From the NCBI GenBank assembly GCA_964405405.1, contig CAYONT010000015.1, positions 1 to 38,991 on the forward strand: DNA of 38,991 bases, read 5' to 3'. How positions within the stretch are numbered: the stretch's first letter is position 1; every line of letters starts with the position of its first letter. The position numbers and the translations under genes were made by a program. Source of the DNA: CAMCYM01 sp964405405. Its GTDB lineage: Bacteria; Bacteroidota; Bacteroidia; Flavobacteriales_D; Sanyastnellaceae. This document shows, one piece after another, positions 8,132 through 17,029 of this stretch. Below the pieces are notes generated by a model that saw only the letters and a program-made list of their open reading frames with translations, did not search any database and was not told the DNA's origin.

Positions 8132-9232
8132 GTGGTTCAGTCACCGGCTTCTGCTGAACGCACCCTGCGTCGCTGGGCGCGGGTTGCCTGGGTCTCTGCG
8201 GCCCTTGTGGTCCTGGCCGGCAGTGTGGTGCGGATGACGGGGTCTGGCATGGGGTGTCCGGACTGGCCTCGTTGTTTCGGTTTGGCCATCCCCCCCACCC
8301 ACGTGGACCAGGTGACCTGGCAGCCAGGGGAGACCTACGGCGAGGGTCGGATGCTGGTCGGCTCTGATACGCTCTGGGTGTCGACGTCGGCGCACCGAGC
8401 CGAGGGAAGTTTCGCTGCTGAACGTGCCGCCGGCAAGTGGGAGCCTTACACGGCCCATGATTACGCGCTGTTCAACCCGTTCCACACCTGGGTCGAGTTC
8501 ATCAACCGGCTCCTTGGCGCATTCACGGGGCTCCCCGTTCTGGTACTTTGGGTGCTGAGCCTCCGCCACGCCATCCGCTTCGGCCGTTGGCGTCTCGCCC
8601 TCTGGGCCACCGCAGTCCTGATGGCCTTGGGCGCAGTAGCCTGGTTGGGCAAGCGGGTGGTGGACGGCAACCTGGTCCCCCATTCCATCACATGGCACAT
8701 GTTGGGCGCCCTGGCCATCCTGCTCCTCCTTGCCGCCTACGTAGCCGACTCCCGGCGCGCCGCCCCTTCCTCTCCTACCACCTCGGTCCTCCCGGGCCTC
8801 TCCCTCCCATGGCTCTCCGTCGCCGCCCTGTTCGCCCTCGTCCAGCTCATCACCGGCACCCAGGTGCGCGAAGCCGTCGACACCCTGCTCGCCCTGCCCA
8901 CCCCCCGCACCGACCTCATGGCGCAGTTGCCCGAATGGTGGAAAGGCCACCGCACCGGCTCCTGGGCTGTCCTCGCCGTCCACCTGCTCTGGATGGTCCC
9001 GCTCTGGCGCGCCTCCGTCGGATCTTCCCTTGCCCATTCCCCTTCCCGGCGCGCCGTGCTGCTCGCCGCTGGCTTGCTTCTAGGCCAAACCCTCACCGGC
9101 ACAGCTTTCGTCTTCCTGGACATGCCAGCCATCCTTCAGCCGCTCCATTTGATGCTGGCCATGGGGTTGCTCACCTTGGATGGTTGGTTGCTCCTCCGCT
9201 ATGCGCGCTTCACGGGCTCCGCGGTGAAATAA
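8132..9232 (+). CDS. ctaA: Heme A synthase (COX15/CtaA family)
   Basis: 366 residues with GTG start, 3 nt after the HMA gene. Heme A synthase hydroxylates the C8 methyl of heme O to make heme A for aa3/caa3 oxidases, in the inner membrane. Family marks seen: TGSGMGCPDWPRCFG with the cysteine pair C42/C48 in the first external loop; HTWVEFINR with H118 and E122; HSITWHMLG (H184, H189); and in the second half VHLLWMVPLW (H284) and LQPLHLMLA (H339), giving the paired heme-ligand histidines of the two four-helix halves. The external loop 1 is long (about residues 50-110), as in other Bacteroidota versions. No heme O synthase (ctaB) lies in the window. The 3' end abuts a hairpin-array repeat. Confidence 0.93.
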   Translation: MVQSPASAERTLRRWARVAWVSAALVVLAGSVVRMTGSGMGCPDWPRCFGLAIPPTHVDQVTWQPGETYGEGRMLVGSDTLWVSTSAHRAEGSFAAERAAGKWEPYTAHDYALFNPFHTWVEFINRLLGAFTGLPVLVLWVLSLRHAIRFGRWRLALWATAVLMALGAVAWLGKRVVDGNLVPHSITWHMLGALAILLLLAAYVADSRRAAPSSPTTSVLPGLSLPWLSVAALFALVQLITGTQVREAVDTLLALPTPRTDLMAQLPEWWKGHRTGSWAVLAVHLLWMVPLWRASVGSSLAHSPSRRAVLLAAGLLLGQTLTGTAFVFLDMPAILQPLHLMLAMGLLTLDGWLLLRYARFTGSAVK

Positions 9233-9645
9233 GAAACCCGGCTTGGCTTCGCCTCGCTGTGATGGCGGCTTCGCCGCCTGGAGATCCGCTCGGCTTCGCC
9301 TCGCTGAGATACCGCGCTTTGCGCGGGAAATCGACGGCTGGCGTCGTCGGAAATGAGAAATGTCACCGATGCGGTTCCTTCTGGACTACACGGAACGGAG
9401 AAGCAGGCAGCATCACCCTTGGGCCGACCTTTGCCTCCCTAGGTCCAACCGGGCGGACTGGGAACCCTCTCTGCCCGCCCTTCCCGAATCTGCGCATCTT
9501 CTGTTTCTTGCGCGGCAAAGCCGCGCCACTTCCTATCTCCGCCGCGACAGCGGCGATATTTCCCATTTCTTGCGCGGCAAAGCCGCGCCATTTCCTATCT
9601 CTTGCCGCGCCAGCGGCCCTATCTCAGCTGCGCCAGCCGCAGGCC
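9233..9645. repeat. Hairpin-array element, copy A, filling a convergent gap
   Basis: This 413-bp stretch holds no credible gene. It has three parts. Left arm (to ~9360): short GC-rich hairpins separated by GAGAT or GAAAT, including GGCGGC-TTC-GCCGCC (9264-9278), CCGCGC-TTT-GCGCGG (9312-9326) and CGACGGC-TGGC-GTCGTCG (9332-9349). Core (~9361-9485): not hairpin-like, ending in a block shared with copy B. Right arm (~9504-9645): hairpins GCGCGGC-AAA-GCCGCGC (twice, 9510-9526 and 9572-9588), CGCCGC-GACA-GCGGCG (9540-9555), GCCGC-GCCA-GCGGC (9604-9617) and CTGCG-CCAGC-CGCAG (9628-9642), separated by ATTTCCTATCTC or similar. That spacer is the inverse complement of the left-arm type, so the arms face each other. 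It ends at the nrdA stop codon. Confidence 0.85.
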
Positions 9646-12156
9646 TCAGCTTCCGCACATCTCACAACCCTCTGGATTGTCTAGGGAGCAAGCGAGAGCT
9701 GCGGCATCGCGTTCGGACAATGAATAGGATGAAGGACCTGATTCATGGCCGTCCGACGAGGCAACCGTGGCGGTTGCAGTGGCGGTCGCCACGATTGTCG
9801 TGGCGCCGGCGGCAGATGTACTGACGGAAGCGGCGGAGAGTGCTTGGGTCTGGGCTTGGGTCTGGGCTTGCGCTTGGCCCTGAGGCTTTTGCTTGTAGGA
9901 CTTGTCGACGGTGAATTGAATGGCGTCCGTGGCAGCCTTGGTGCGCAGGTAGTACATGCCGGTCTTGAGTCCCTTTTCCCAGGCATAGAAATGCATGGAG
10001 GTGAGCTTTGCTGTGTTCACGTTTTCCATGAACACGTTGAGCGATTGGGACTGGCAGATGTAAGCACCGCGGTCAGCGGACATGTCCACGATGGAGCGCT
10101 GTGGGATTTCCCACGCGGTTCGGTAGAGCGCCTTGAGGTTCTCGGGTATGTCGTGGATGTGTTGGATGCTTCCGTTGGCCGCAATGATGCGGTTTTTCAT
10201 GTCATCGTTCCAAAGTCCGAGCCGGTTGAGGTCGTGGAGCAGGTGCTTGTTGACGATGATGAATTCACCGGACAGGGTGCGTCGGGTGTAGATGTTCGAG
10301 GTGTATGGTTCGAAACACTCGTTGTTGCCCAGGATTTGGGCCGTAGAAGCGGTGGGCATAGGGGCGAGCAGCAAGGAATTGCGCAAGCCATGGGCCTGAA
10401 TTTCTTCCTTGAGTACGTCCCATTCCCAACGGTTGCTGGGGGTTACGCCCCAGAAGTCAAACTGGAGCTTGCCTTGGGAGGCGGGGGAGCCTGCGAAAGT
10501 CTCATAAGGACCGTCTTCCTTGGCGAGGTCCTTGGATGCCGTGGCGGCTGCGTAGTAAATGGTCTCGAAAATCTCCTTGTTGAGCGTCCGGGCCTCCGGA
10601 GAGTCGAAGGGGAAACGGAGGAGAATGAACGCGTCCGCCAGACCTTGTACCCCTATGCCGATGGGCCGGTGGCGCATGTTGGAGTTGCGGGCCTCCGGAA
10701 TGGGGTAATAGTTGCGGTCGATGATTCGGTTCAAGTTGCGGGTCACTTGGTAAGTGATTTCGAACAACTTGTTGTGATCGAATTGGCCGTCTTGTACGAA
10801 GCGCGGGAGGGCAATGGAGGCCAAATTGCACACAGCCACTTCATCGGGAGCTGTGTATTCGATGATCTCTGTGCAGAGGTTGGAGGACCGGATGGTTCCG
10901 AGGTTCTGCTGGTTCGACTTGCTGTTCGCCGCATCCTTGTAGAGCATATACGGCGTACCGGTCTCAATTTGGGATTCGACGATTTTGAACCAAAGCTCCT
11001 GAGCACGGAGGGTCTTCCGCCCCTTGCCTTCCGCCTCATAGCGGGTGTACAGGGCCTCAAATGCCTCGCTGTGCGTGTCGCTCAGTCCCGGACATTCGTT
11101 GGGGCACATGAGCGTCCAGTCTCCGTTTTCCTTCACCCGCTTCATGAAGAGGTCAGGGATCCAAAGGGCATAGAAAAGGTCGCGGGCGCGCTGCTCCTCC
11201 TTGCCGTGGTTCTTCTTGAGCTCTAGGAAATCGAAGATGTCTGCGTGCCAAGGTTCGATGTAGATGGCGAAGGAGCCCTTGCGCTTCCCGCCGCCCTGGT
11301 CGACATAACGGGCCGTGTCGTTGAACACGCGGAGCATGGGCACGATGCCATTGCTGGTTCCATTGGTCCCCTTGATGTAGGAGCCCGTGGCGCGGATGTC
11401 GTGAATGGCAAGCCCGATGCCCCCTGCGTTCTGCGAAATCTTCGCACACTGCTTCAGGGTGTCGTAGATGCCTGTGATGCTGTCTTCCTTCATTGTGAGC
11501 AGGAAGCAGCTAGACATCTGGGGTTTGGGTGTTCCCGAGTTGAAGAGGGTGGGGGTGGCATGCGTGAACCAGCCCTCACTCATCTGGTGGTACGTCTTCA
11601 CGGCGCTGTCGAGGTCCTCCTTGTGGATGCCCACCGCCACCCGCATGAGCATCTGCTGCGGGCGCTCGACAATCTGGCCGTCCAACTTCAGCAGGTACGA
11701 ACGCTCGAGGGTCTTGAAACCGAAGTAATCGTAGTTGAAGTCCCGGTCGTAGATGATTTGAGAGTCCAGGAGAGCCGCATTGGCGCGAACGATTTCAATC
11801 ACATCATCCGCAATCAAACTGGCATTCTCTCCCGTCACCGGGTCGACGTATTGGTAGAGGTCCTCCATGGTTTCCGCGAAGGATTTCTTCGTGGCTTTGT
11901 GGAGGTTAGAGACGGCAATTCTGCTGGCCAAACTCGCATAATCCGGGTGGCTCACCGCGTTGGTCGCAGCCACCTCGGCGGCCAAGTTGTCCAGCTCGGT
12001 GGTCTTAACCCCATCGTATACCCCATCGATCACCCGCAGGGCAATCTTCACGGGATCCACCGATTCATGGAGTCCGTAACAGAGTTTCTTGATGCGTGCG
12101 GTGATCTTGTCGAATTGGACTTGCTCCTTGCGTCCGTCGCGCTTGATGACGTACAT
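9646..12156 (-). CDS. nrdA: Ribonucleoside-diphosphate reductase, alpha subunit
   Basis: 836 residues, class Ia. It reduces ribonucleoside diphosphates to deoxy forms, with the radical supplied by NrdB. An N-terminal ATP-cone (residues ~1-95, MYVIKRDGRKEQVQFDKI) carries the allosteric activity site. Active-site residues are present: C217 (SSCFLL) and C443 (VCNLAS) as the redox pair, C428 and E430 in NLCTE as thiyl and proton-shuttle residues; these fall one position before the human RRM1 numbering. A YY pair in GMYYLRTKAATDAIQF continues the radical path. The C-terminal swinging tail ends CEMCGS (C831, C834). Between body and tail is an unusually long Gln/Ala/Thr-rich linker (about 50 residues). 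It follows nrdB by 72 nt. The TGA stop lies at the edge of the hairpin array. Confidence 0.97.
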   Translation of the reverse strand: MYVIKRDGRKEQVQFDKITARIKKLCYGLHESVDPVKIALRVIDGVYDGVKTTELDNLAAEVAATNAVSHPDYASLASRIAVSNLHKATKKSFAETMEDLYQYVDPVTGENASLIADDVIEIVRANAALLDSQIIYDRDFNYDYFGFKTLERSYLLKLDGQIVERPQQMLMRVAVGIHKEDLDSAVKTYHQMSEGWFTHATPTLFNSGTPKPQMSSCFLLTMKEDSITGIYDTLKQCAKISQNAGGIGLAIHDIRATGSYIKGTNGTSNGIVPMLRVFNDTARYVDQGGGKRKGSFAIYIEPWHADIFDFLELKKNHGKEEQRARDLFYALWIPDLFMKRVKENGDWTLMCPNECPGLSDTHSEAFEALYTRYEAEGKGRKTLRAQELWFKIVESQIETGTPYMLYKDAANSKSNQQNLGTIRSSNLCTEIIEYTAPDEVAVCNLASIALPRFVQDGQFDHNKLFEITYQVTRNLNRIIDRNYYPIPEARNSNMRHRPIGIGVQGLADAFILLRFPFDSPEARTLNKEIFETIYYAAATASKDLAKEDGPYETFAGSPASQGKLQFDFWGVTPSNRWEWDVLKEEIQAHGLRNSLLLAPMPTASTAQILGNNECFEPYTSNIYTRRTLSGEFIIVNKHLLHDLNRLGLWNDDMKNRIIAANGSIQHIHDIPENLKALYRTAWEIPQRSIVDMSADRGAYICQSQSLNVFMENVNTAKLTSMHFYAWEKGLKTGMYYLRTKAATDAIQFTVDKSYKQKPQGQAQAQTQAQTQALSAASVSTSAAGATTIVATATATATVASSDGHESGPSSYSLSERDAAALACSLDNPEGCEMCGS
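9842..9880 (-). repeat. Low-complexity 12-bp repeats in the nrdA linker
   Basis: TGGGCTTGGGTC-type units repeat about three times; on the coding strand they give alternating Gln-Ala/Gln-Thr codons in the linker before the C-terminal CxxC tail. Confidence 0.75.
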
Positions 12157-12228
12157 GATTGTCTGTTGTGTGGTGTGGTGGATTGGGTGGGAGGAGATGG
12201 GTGAACCGCGAAGCGGTGAGGCACGGAC

Positions 12229-13302
12229 TTAGAAATCTGCTTCGAGGGAGAAACCGTGGTCGTTGGCGTCCCGGTTGGTTTCGACGCCGGCCTTCTTGTA
12301 CTCACCCACCCGCTTTTCGAAGAAATTCGTCTTGCCTTGCAGGGAGATCATGTCCATGAAGTCGAACGGATTGGTGGCGTTGTACTCCTTGTCGTTGCCG
12401 AGCTCCACCAACAAGCGGTCTGCCACGAATTCAATGTACTGGGACATCAAGTCGGCGTTCATGCCAATCAAACGCACCGGCAGCGATTCACAGATGAATT
12501 CCTTTTCGATGGCTACGGCATCCACGATGATTTTGCGGACTGTGGACTTGGGCAACTTGTTCACGATGTGGTCGTTGTAGAGCAAGCAGGCAAAATCACA
12601 GTGCAACCCTTCGTCTTTGGAAATGAGCTCGTTGCTGAAGGAGAGTCCCGGCATCAAACCGCGCTTCTTCAACCAGAAAATGGAACAGAAGCTGCCGCTG
12701 AAGAAGATGCCCTCTACCGCGGCAAAGGCCACGATCCGCTCGGCAAAACTTCCATTCTCGATCCAGTTCAGGGCCCAATCGGCCTTCTTGCGGACACAAT
12801 CCATCGTTTCGATGGCGTTGAAGAGCATGGACTTCTCCTGCTTGTCCTTGATGTACGTGTCGATGAGCAAAGAGTACGTTTCCGAATGGATGTTCTCCAT
12901 CATGATTTGGAAACCGTAGAAAAATTTCGCCTCCGTGTACTGAACCTCGGCCACGAAGTTCTCCGCCAAGTTCTCGTTTACGATCCCGTCCGATGCTGCA
13001 AAGAAGGCTAGGATGTGCTTGATGAAGTAGCGCTCGTTGTCGTTGAGCTTGGTGTTCCAATCTACGATATCGGCAGAAAGGTCGATTTCCTCCGCCGTCC
13101 AGAAGCTGGCCTCAGCCTTTTTGTAGAACTCCCAAATGTCGTTGTGCTCGATGGGGAACAGCACGAATCGTCCAGGATTCTCAGCCAGGATGGGCTCCGT
13201 AACCACGGTGTTTTCCGGCAAAACCGAGTCGATGGTTTGTTGCAAGGCAGTGGCTGCGGCCTCCCCTTGCGGGGACAAATTCTCAGGGAACTCAGGGGTC
13301 AT
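12229..13302 (-). CDS. nrdB: Ribonucleoside-diphosphate reductase, beta subunit
   Basis: 357 residues from ATG at 13302 (MTPEFPENLS); a longer frame adds 13 hydrophobic residues that are not expected for this cytoplasmic protein. Class Ia diiron/tyrosyl radical subunit. Ligands and radical site: D105 (FAASDG), E136 and H139 (MENIHSETY) with the radical Tyr143 four residues on, E197 (AVEGIFF), E231 and H234 (KDEGLHCDF). The order and spacing match the mammalian R2 type rather than E. coli. The C-terminus GFSLEADF is the conserved peptide that docks on NrdA. It is the first gene of nrdB-nrdA, preceded by ~400 bp without a gene that contain several hairpins. Confidence 0.97.
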   Translation of the reverse strand: MTPEFPENLSPQGEAAATALQQTIDSVLPENTVVTEPILAENPGRFVLFPIEHNDIWEFYKKAEASFWTAEEIDLSADIVDWNTKLNDNERYFIKHILAFFAASDGIVNENLAENFVAEVQYTEAKFFYGFQIMMENIHSETYSLLIDTYIKDKQEKSMLFNAIETMDCVRKKADWALNWIENGSFAERIVAFAAVEGIFFSGSFCSIFWLKKRGLMPGLSFSNELISKDEGLHCDFACLLYNDHIVNKLPKSTVRKIIVDAVAIEKEFICESLPVRLIGMNADLMSQYIEFVADRLLVELGNDKEYNATNPFDFMDMISLQGKTNFFEKRVGEYKKAGVETNRDANDHGFSLEADF

Positions 13303-13590
13303 GGCAAGAGAGATAAGTTGAAATCCGAACAGAAAAAGCACCCGAACCTTCCGGGGTGGCGGTGGCCATTCGAAGGGGGTTCAAGGTGGCCGGATTTCTC
13401 GAAGGGAGAATTCCGGTCCGAACCTCCGTCGAACCCAACGGTCGGCGGAAAGGCACAGGGTTGAAACTCAACAGCGGAGGTCTCCGGGGGGAGGTGTTCC
13501 AACTGTGCCTCAAAGAAAAACGACCCGGGTGGGAAGGCCAAATCAAATCCCAAAGGATTGCTCCGAAGTTGTGAACATCCGGAGTTAAAC
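13303..13590 (-). promoter_or_regulatory. Hairpin-rich leader upstream of nrdBA (candidate structured RNA)
   Basis: No gene is supported between nrdB (13302) and secA (13708). Several inverted repeats lie in series: 13561-13584 (CTCCG/CGGAG ends); 13452-13509 (GGCACAG with CTGTGCC, extended by TTGGAAC/GTTTCAA on the minus strand); 13418-13445; 13390-13416 (CCGGATTTCTC with GAGAATTCCGG, one mismatch); 13364-13391 (GGCCA/TGGCC); and 13339-13358 (CACCC/GGGTG). In the first two, a pair that is A-C on the plus strand becomes G-U on the minus strand, so the RNA would fold better when read toward nrdB. I do not see a B12-box or a clear NrdR box. Whether this is a riboswitch, an attenuator or just a long leader is unknown. 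Confidence 0.35.
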
Positions 13591-13695
13591 GCATGGAATA
13601 CAGTGGTTTGGCCTGTTGATTCCCAACGAAAATCAAGCGGAAGGCCGCCGGAAGCGCCCCGGAAATCGCATGCAACCTCAGCCCCATTCCCGCCG

Positions 13696-13703
13696 TACTT
13701 TTG
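13696..13703 (+). promoter_or_regulatory. -7 element TACTTTTG before secA
   Basis: Exact TAnnTTTG match: TACTTTTG-CACC-ATG, ending 4 nt before the secA start at 13708. Confidence 0.6.
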
Positions 13704-13707
13704 CACC

Positions 13708-16700
13708 ATGCTTCAGAAGCTTCTCAAGAAAATTCTCGGCGACAAATCCGCCAATGACCTGAAGGCCATTCGGCCGGTGTTGGATGCGGTGTTGGCGGCC
13801 GAATCGGGATTGGCACAACTCTCTGCGGACGGCCTTCGGGAGCGCTCCGCCGCGCTTCGCGCCCGCATTGCCGAACAGGTGAAGGAGGTCTCGGCACAGT
13901 TGGATGCCCTGCGGTTGCAAGCGGAGACGCTCAGTGAGGCGGAACTCGACGCGAAGGAGGCCATGTACGAAGAGGTGGACTTGCTCGAGAAGCGGTTGGA
14001 CACGGCCTTGGAAGGGGCGTTGGAGGCGGTTTTGCCTGAGGCATTTGCCTTGATGAAGGAGACGGCGAAGCGGTTCGCTTCAGGGGAACCCTTGCGGGTG
14101 CGTGCCACGGAGCAGGATGCACAAATTGCGGCGCGACGGCGCGGCGTTGTGATCGACGGCGACCAGGCGGTCTGGAGCAACACCTGGGACGCTGCCGGCG
14201 CGTCGATTGTTTGGAACATGGTTCACTACGATGTGCAGATCATCGGCGGCATCGCCCTGCACCGTGGCAAGGTGGCGGAGATGCAAACGGGGGAGGGGAA
14301 GACCTTGGTGGCCACCTTGCCGGTGTTNNNNNNNNNNCCACTTGGTCACGGTGAACGACTACCTCGCCCGCCGAGACTCAGAGTGGATGGCCCCGCTCTT
14401 TGAGTTTCACGGACTCACGGTCGATTGCATCGACAAGCACACCCCGAACAGCGAGTCTCGGCGAGCGGCCTACCGCGCCGACGTCACCTACGGCACGAAC
14501 AACGAGTTCGGATTCGATTACCTGCGGGACAACATGGCCCAGCGGCCCGACCAGTTGGTCCAGCGCCGTCACCACTATGCCATCGTCGACGAGGTGGATT
14601 CCGTCCTCATCGACGAAGCGCGTACCCCGCTCATCATCAGCGGCCCCACGCCGCGCGGGGACCAGCAGGAATTCGAGGCCCTCAAGCCCCGGGTGGTCCA
14701 GTTGGTCCAGGCACAGCAACAGGCCGTGCAGGGATTCCTCACCGAAGCGAAGCGTTTGCTGACCGGGGAGAATCCATCGAAACAGGACGTCACGGATGGC
14801 GGCTTGGCCCTTTTCCGCGCTTACCGTGGCCTGCCCAAGTCGAAGCCGCTCATCAAATTCCTCAGCACCGAGGGCATGAAGCAGCAGCTCCTCAAGACCG
14901 AGGGCTATCATCTGCAGGACAACAAGCGGGAGCTGCCCAAGGCAGATGAGCCCCTGCTCTTCGTGATCGATGAGAAGCACAACCAGGTGGAGCTGACCGA
15001 ACGGGGCATTGCGTTCCTGACGGGCAACATGGAGGACGAACACTTCTTTACGTTGCCGGATTTGGCCTCCGAATTGGTCCAAATCGACCAAAGCGAGGAC
15101 TCCGAGGACGTGCGCCGCGAGCGCAAAAGCGCCCTGATGCAAGACTACGGCGTGAAAAGCGCCCGCATCCACACCGTCAACCAGTTGCTGAAGGCATTCG
15201 CGCTGTTTGAGAAGGATGTGGATTACGTGGTGATGGAGAACAAGGTGAAGATCGTGGACGAGCAGACAGGCCGAATCATGGAAGGCCGCCGCTACTCGGA
15301 CGGGTTGCACCAAGCCATCGAGGCGAAGGAGTCGGTGCGGGTGGAGGCGGCCACGCAGACGTACGCTACGGTCACCCTGCAGAACTATTTCCGGATGTAC
15401 CACAAGCTCGCGGGGATGACGGGAACCGCGGAGACGGAGGCAGGAGAACTCTGGGACATCTACAAGCTGGACGTGATGGTCATTCCTACAAACCGACCCA
15501 TTTCGAGGAAGGATGAGCAGGATTTGGTCTACAAGACGAAGCGGGAGAAGTACAACGCAATCATCGACGATGTGGTCACGTTGCGGGATGCAGGGCGACC
15601 GGTGCTGGTGGGTACGACAACGGTCGAGGTCAGTGAATTGCTGTCCCGCATGCTGGACTTGCGCGGGGTGAAGCACCAGGTGCTCAATGCGAAGTTGCAC
15701 CAGCGGGAGGCGGAGATTGTGGCCGAGGCGGGCAAGCCGGGTACGGTCACGATCGCAACGAACATGGCGGGCCGGGGTACGGACATCAAGTTGACCCCGG
15801 AAACGAAGGAGGCGGGCGGTCTCGCCATCATCGGCACCGAGCGCCACGACAGCCGGCGGGTGGACCGTCAGTTGCGCGGTCGTTCGGGACGTCAGGGCGA
15901 CCCGGGTTCTTCGCAGTTCTATGTTTCGCTGGAGGACGACTTGATGCGGTTGTTCAGCTCGGACCGCGTTGCCCGGATGATGGACCGCATGGGCCACCAA
16001 GAGGGCGAAGTCATCCAGCACCCGTGGATCACCAAGAGCATCGAGCGGGCACAGAAGAAGGTGGAGGAAAACAACTTCGGCATCCGCAAGCGCTTGCTGG
16101 AGTACGATGATGTCATGAATGCGCAGCGCGAGGTGATTTACAAGCGCCGGCGGCACGCCTTGCATGGAGACCGCATCCGCACCGACATCGCGAACATGTT
16201 CTACGAATTGGTGGAGCAGCACGTCCTGAACCACCAGCCGACGAAGGATTTCGAAGGGTTCCGGATGGCTTTGCTGTCCGACTTCGGCATGGAGCCCCCG
16301 ATGGACGACCGCCAGTTTGCCAGTGGCCAGCCGGCAGCCCTTGCCCACCAGACGTTCCTCGCGGCAGAGACGAACTACCGTGCGAAGTGTAACGAGCTCG
16401 CAGCGCGGGCCTTCCCAGTCATTCAGCGGGTGCACGAGGATCCTTCCAACGACTTCCGGAACATCCTGGTGCCTTTCACCGATGGCCGCAAGACCCTGCA
16501 AATCGCTGCGGACATTGCCCTGAGCGTGGCGACGGAGGGCAAGGCGGTGATGGAGTCCCTCGAGAAGTCGGTGGTGCTCGCCATCATCGACCAATACTGG
16601 AAGGAGCACCTGCGCGCCATGGATGAACTTCGGAGCAACGTTCAGCACGCCCGCTTCGAGCAGAAGGACCCTCTGATCATTTACAAGTCAGAGTCTTTCA

Positions 16701-17029
16701 AACTGTTCGAAGCGATGGTGCTCAAGATGAACGAGGAGGTGGCTTCGTTCCTGATGATGTGCACCCTCCCCACCGGACCGGCTGCCCAGCCCCAAGCTCC
16801 CCCGCGTCAAGCTCCCCCCGCTCCCCGCGTGGAGGCCACCAAGGCCGGCGTGAGCAACCTGCAAGAACAGGCGTCCACCGCCCAGCGGCTGGCCATGCCC
16901 CCGGGCATGCGGATGCCGGCCCCACCTGCCCCTCCGCAACGACCGGTGCGCGTGGAGCCGAAGGTGCTGCCCAACGACCCGTGCCCTTGTGGTTCGGGCC
17001 AGAAGTACAAGAAGTGCCACGGCGCCTGA
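13708..17029 (+). CDS. secA: Preprotein translocase ATPase SecA (interrupted by a sequence gap)
   Basis: SecA drives Sec-dependent export of unfolded proteins through SecYEG. Walker A is MQTGEGKTLVATLP (GEGKT at 195-199); after the gap follow HLVTVNDYLARRDSEWM, the Walker B/DEAD-like DEVDSVLIDEARTPLIISGP, and later the helicase-type motifs IATNMAGRGTDIKL and RQLRGRSGRQGDPGSSQFY (cited in part). A proline/alanine-rich linker leads to the C-terminal zinc motif CPCGSGQKYKKCHG. The 10-N gap at 14328-14337 breaks the frame. Family alignment suggests about 27 missing nt (F-LNALTGKG-V), which would restore the frame and give roughly 1110 residues, normal for Bacteroidota SecA. This is an assembly fault, not a frameshift. 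The start is supported by TACTTTTG 4 nt upstream. Confidence 0.97.
14328..14337. other. Assembly gap (10 N) inside secA
   Basis: The N run sits between codons for TLPV and HLVTVND. A frame-restoring gap must be a multiple of 3; conserved SecA sequence predicts about 27 nt, so 10 is a placeholder length. Confidence 0.95.

Noticed and set aside
9233..9645. CRISPR array
   Set aside because: The units are hairpins of differing sequence with short spacers of ~5-12 nt, without constant repeats or 30-nt unique spacers, and no cas genes are nearby.
9360..9824. Open frames through the hairpin array (for example 154 codons on plus)
   Set aside because: Their residues simply mirror the hairpins (SRAQRG/SRRRSR-like or RGKAAP-like), and they run into nrdA antisense; no start signal.
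13292..13687. Minus-strand 131-codon frame in the nrdB leader
   Set aside because: Arg/Pro-rich with no family likeness, overlaps the nrdB start region and is interrupted by strong inverted repeats.
13303..13707. Cobalamin riboswitch or NrdR boxes before nrdB
   Set aside because: No B12-box-like sequence and no paired NrdR-type palindromes could be found by eye.
14300..14360. Programmed frameshift in secA
   Set aside because: The frame change coincides with an N gap of arbitrary length; conserved sequence is missing there.
14378..16648. 756-codon minus-strand frame opposite secA
   Set aside because: Histidine/leucine/valine-rich shadow of the conserved SecA frame; typical of high-GC DNA.
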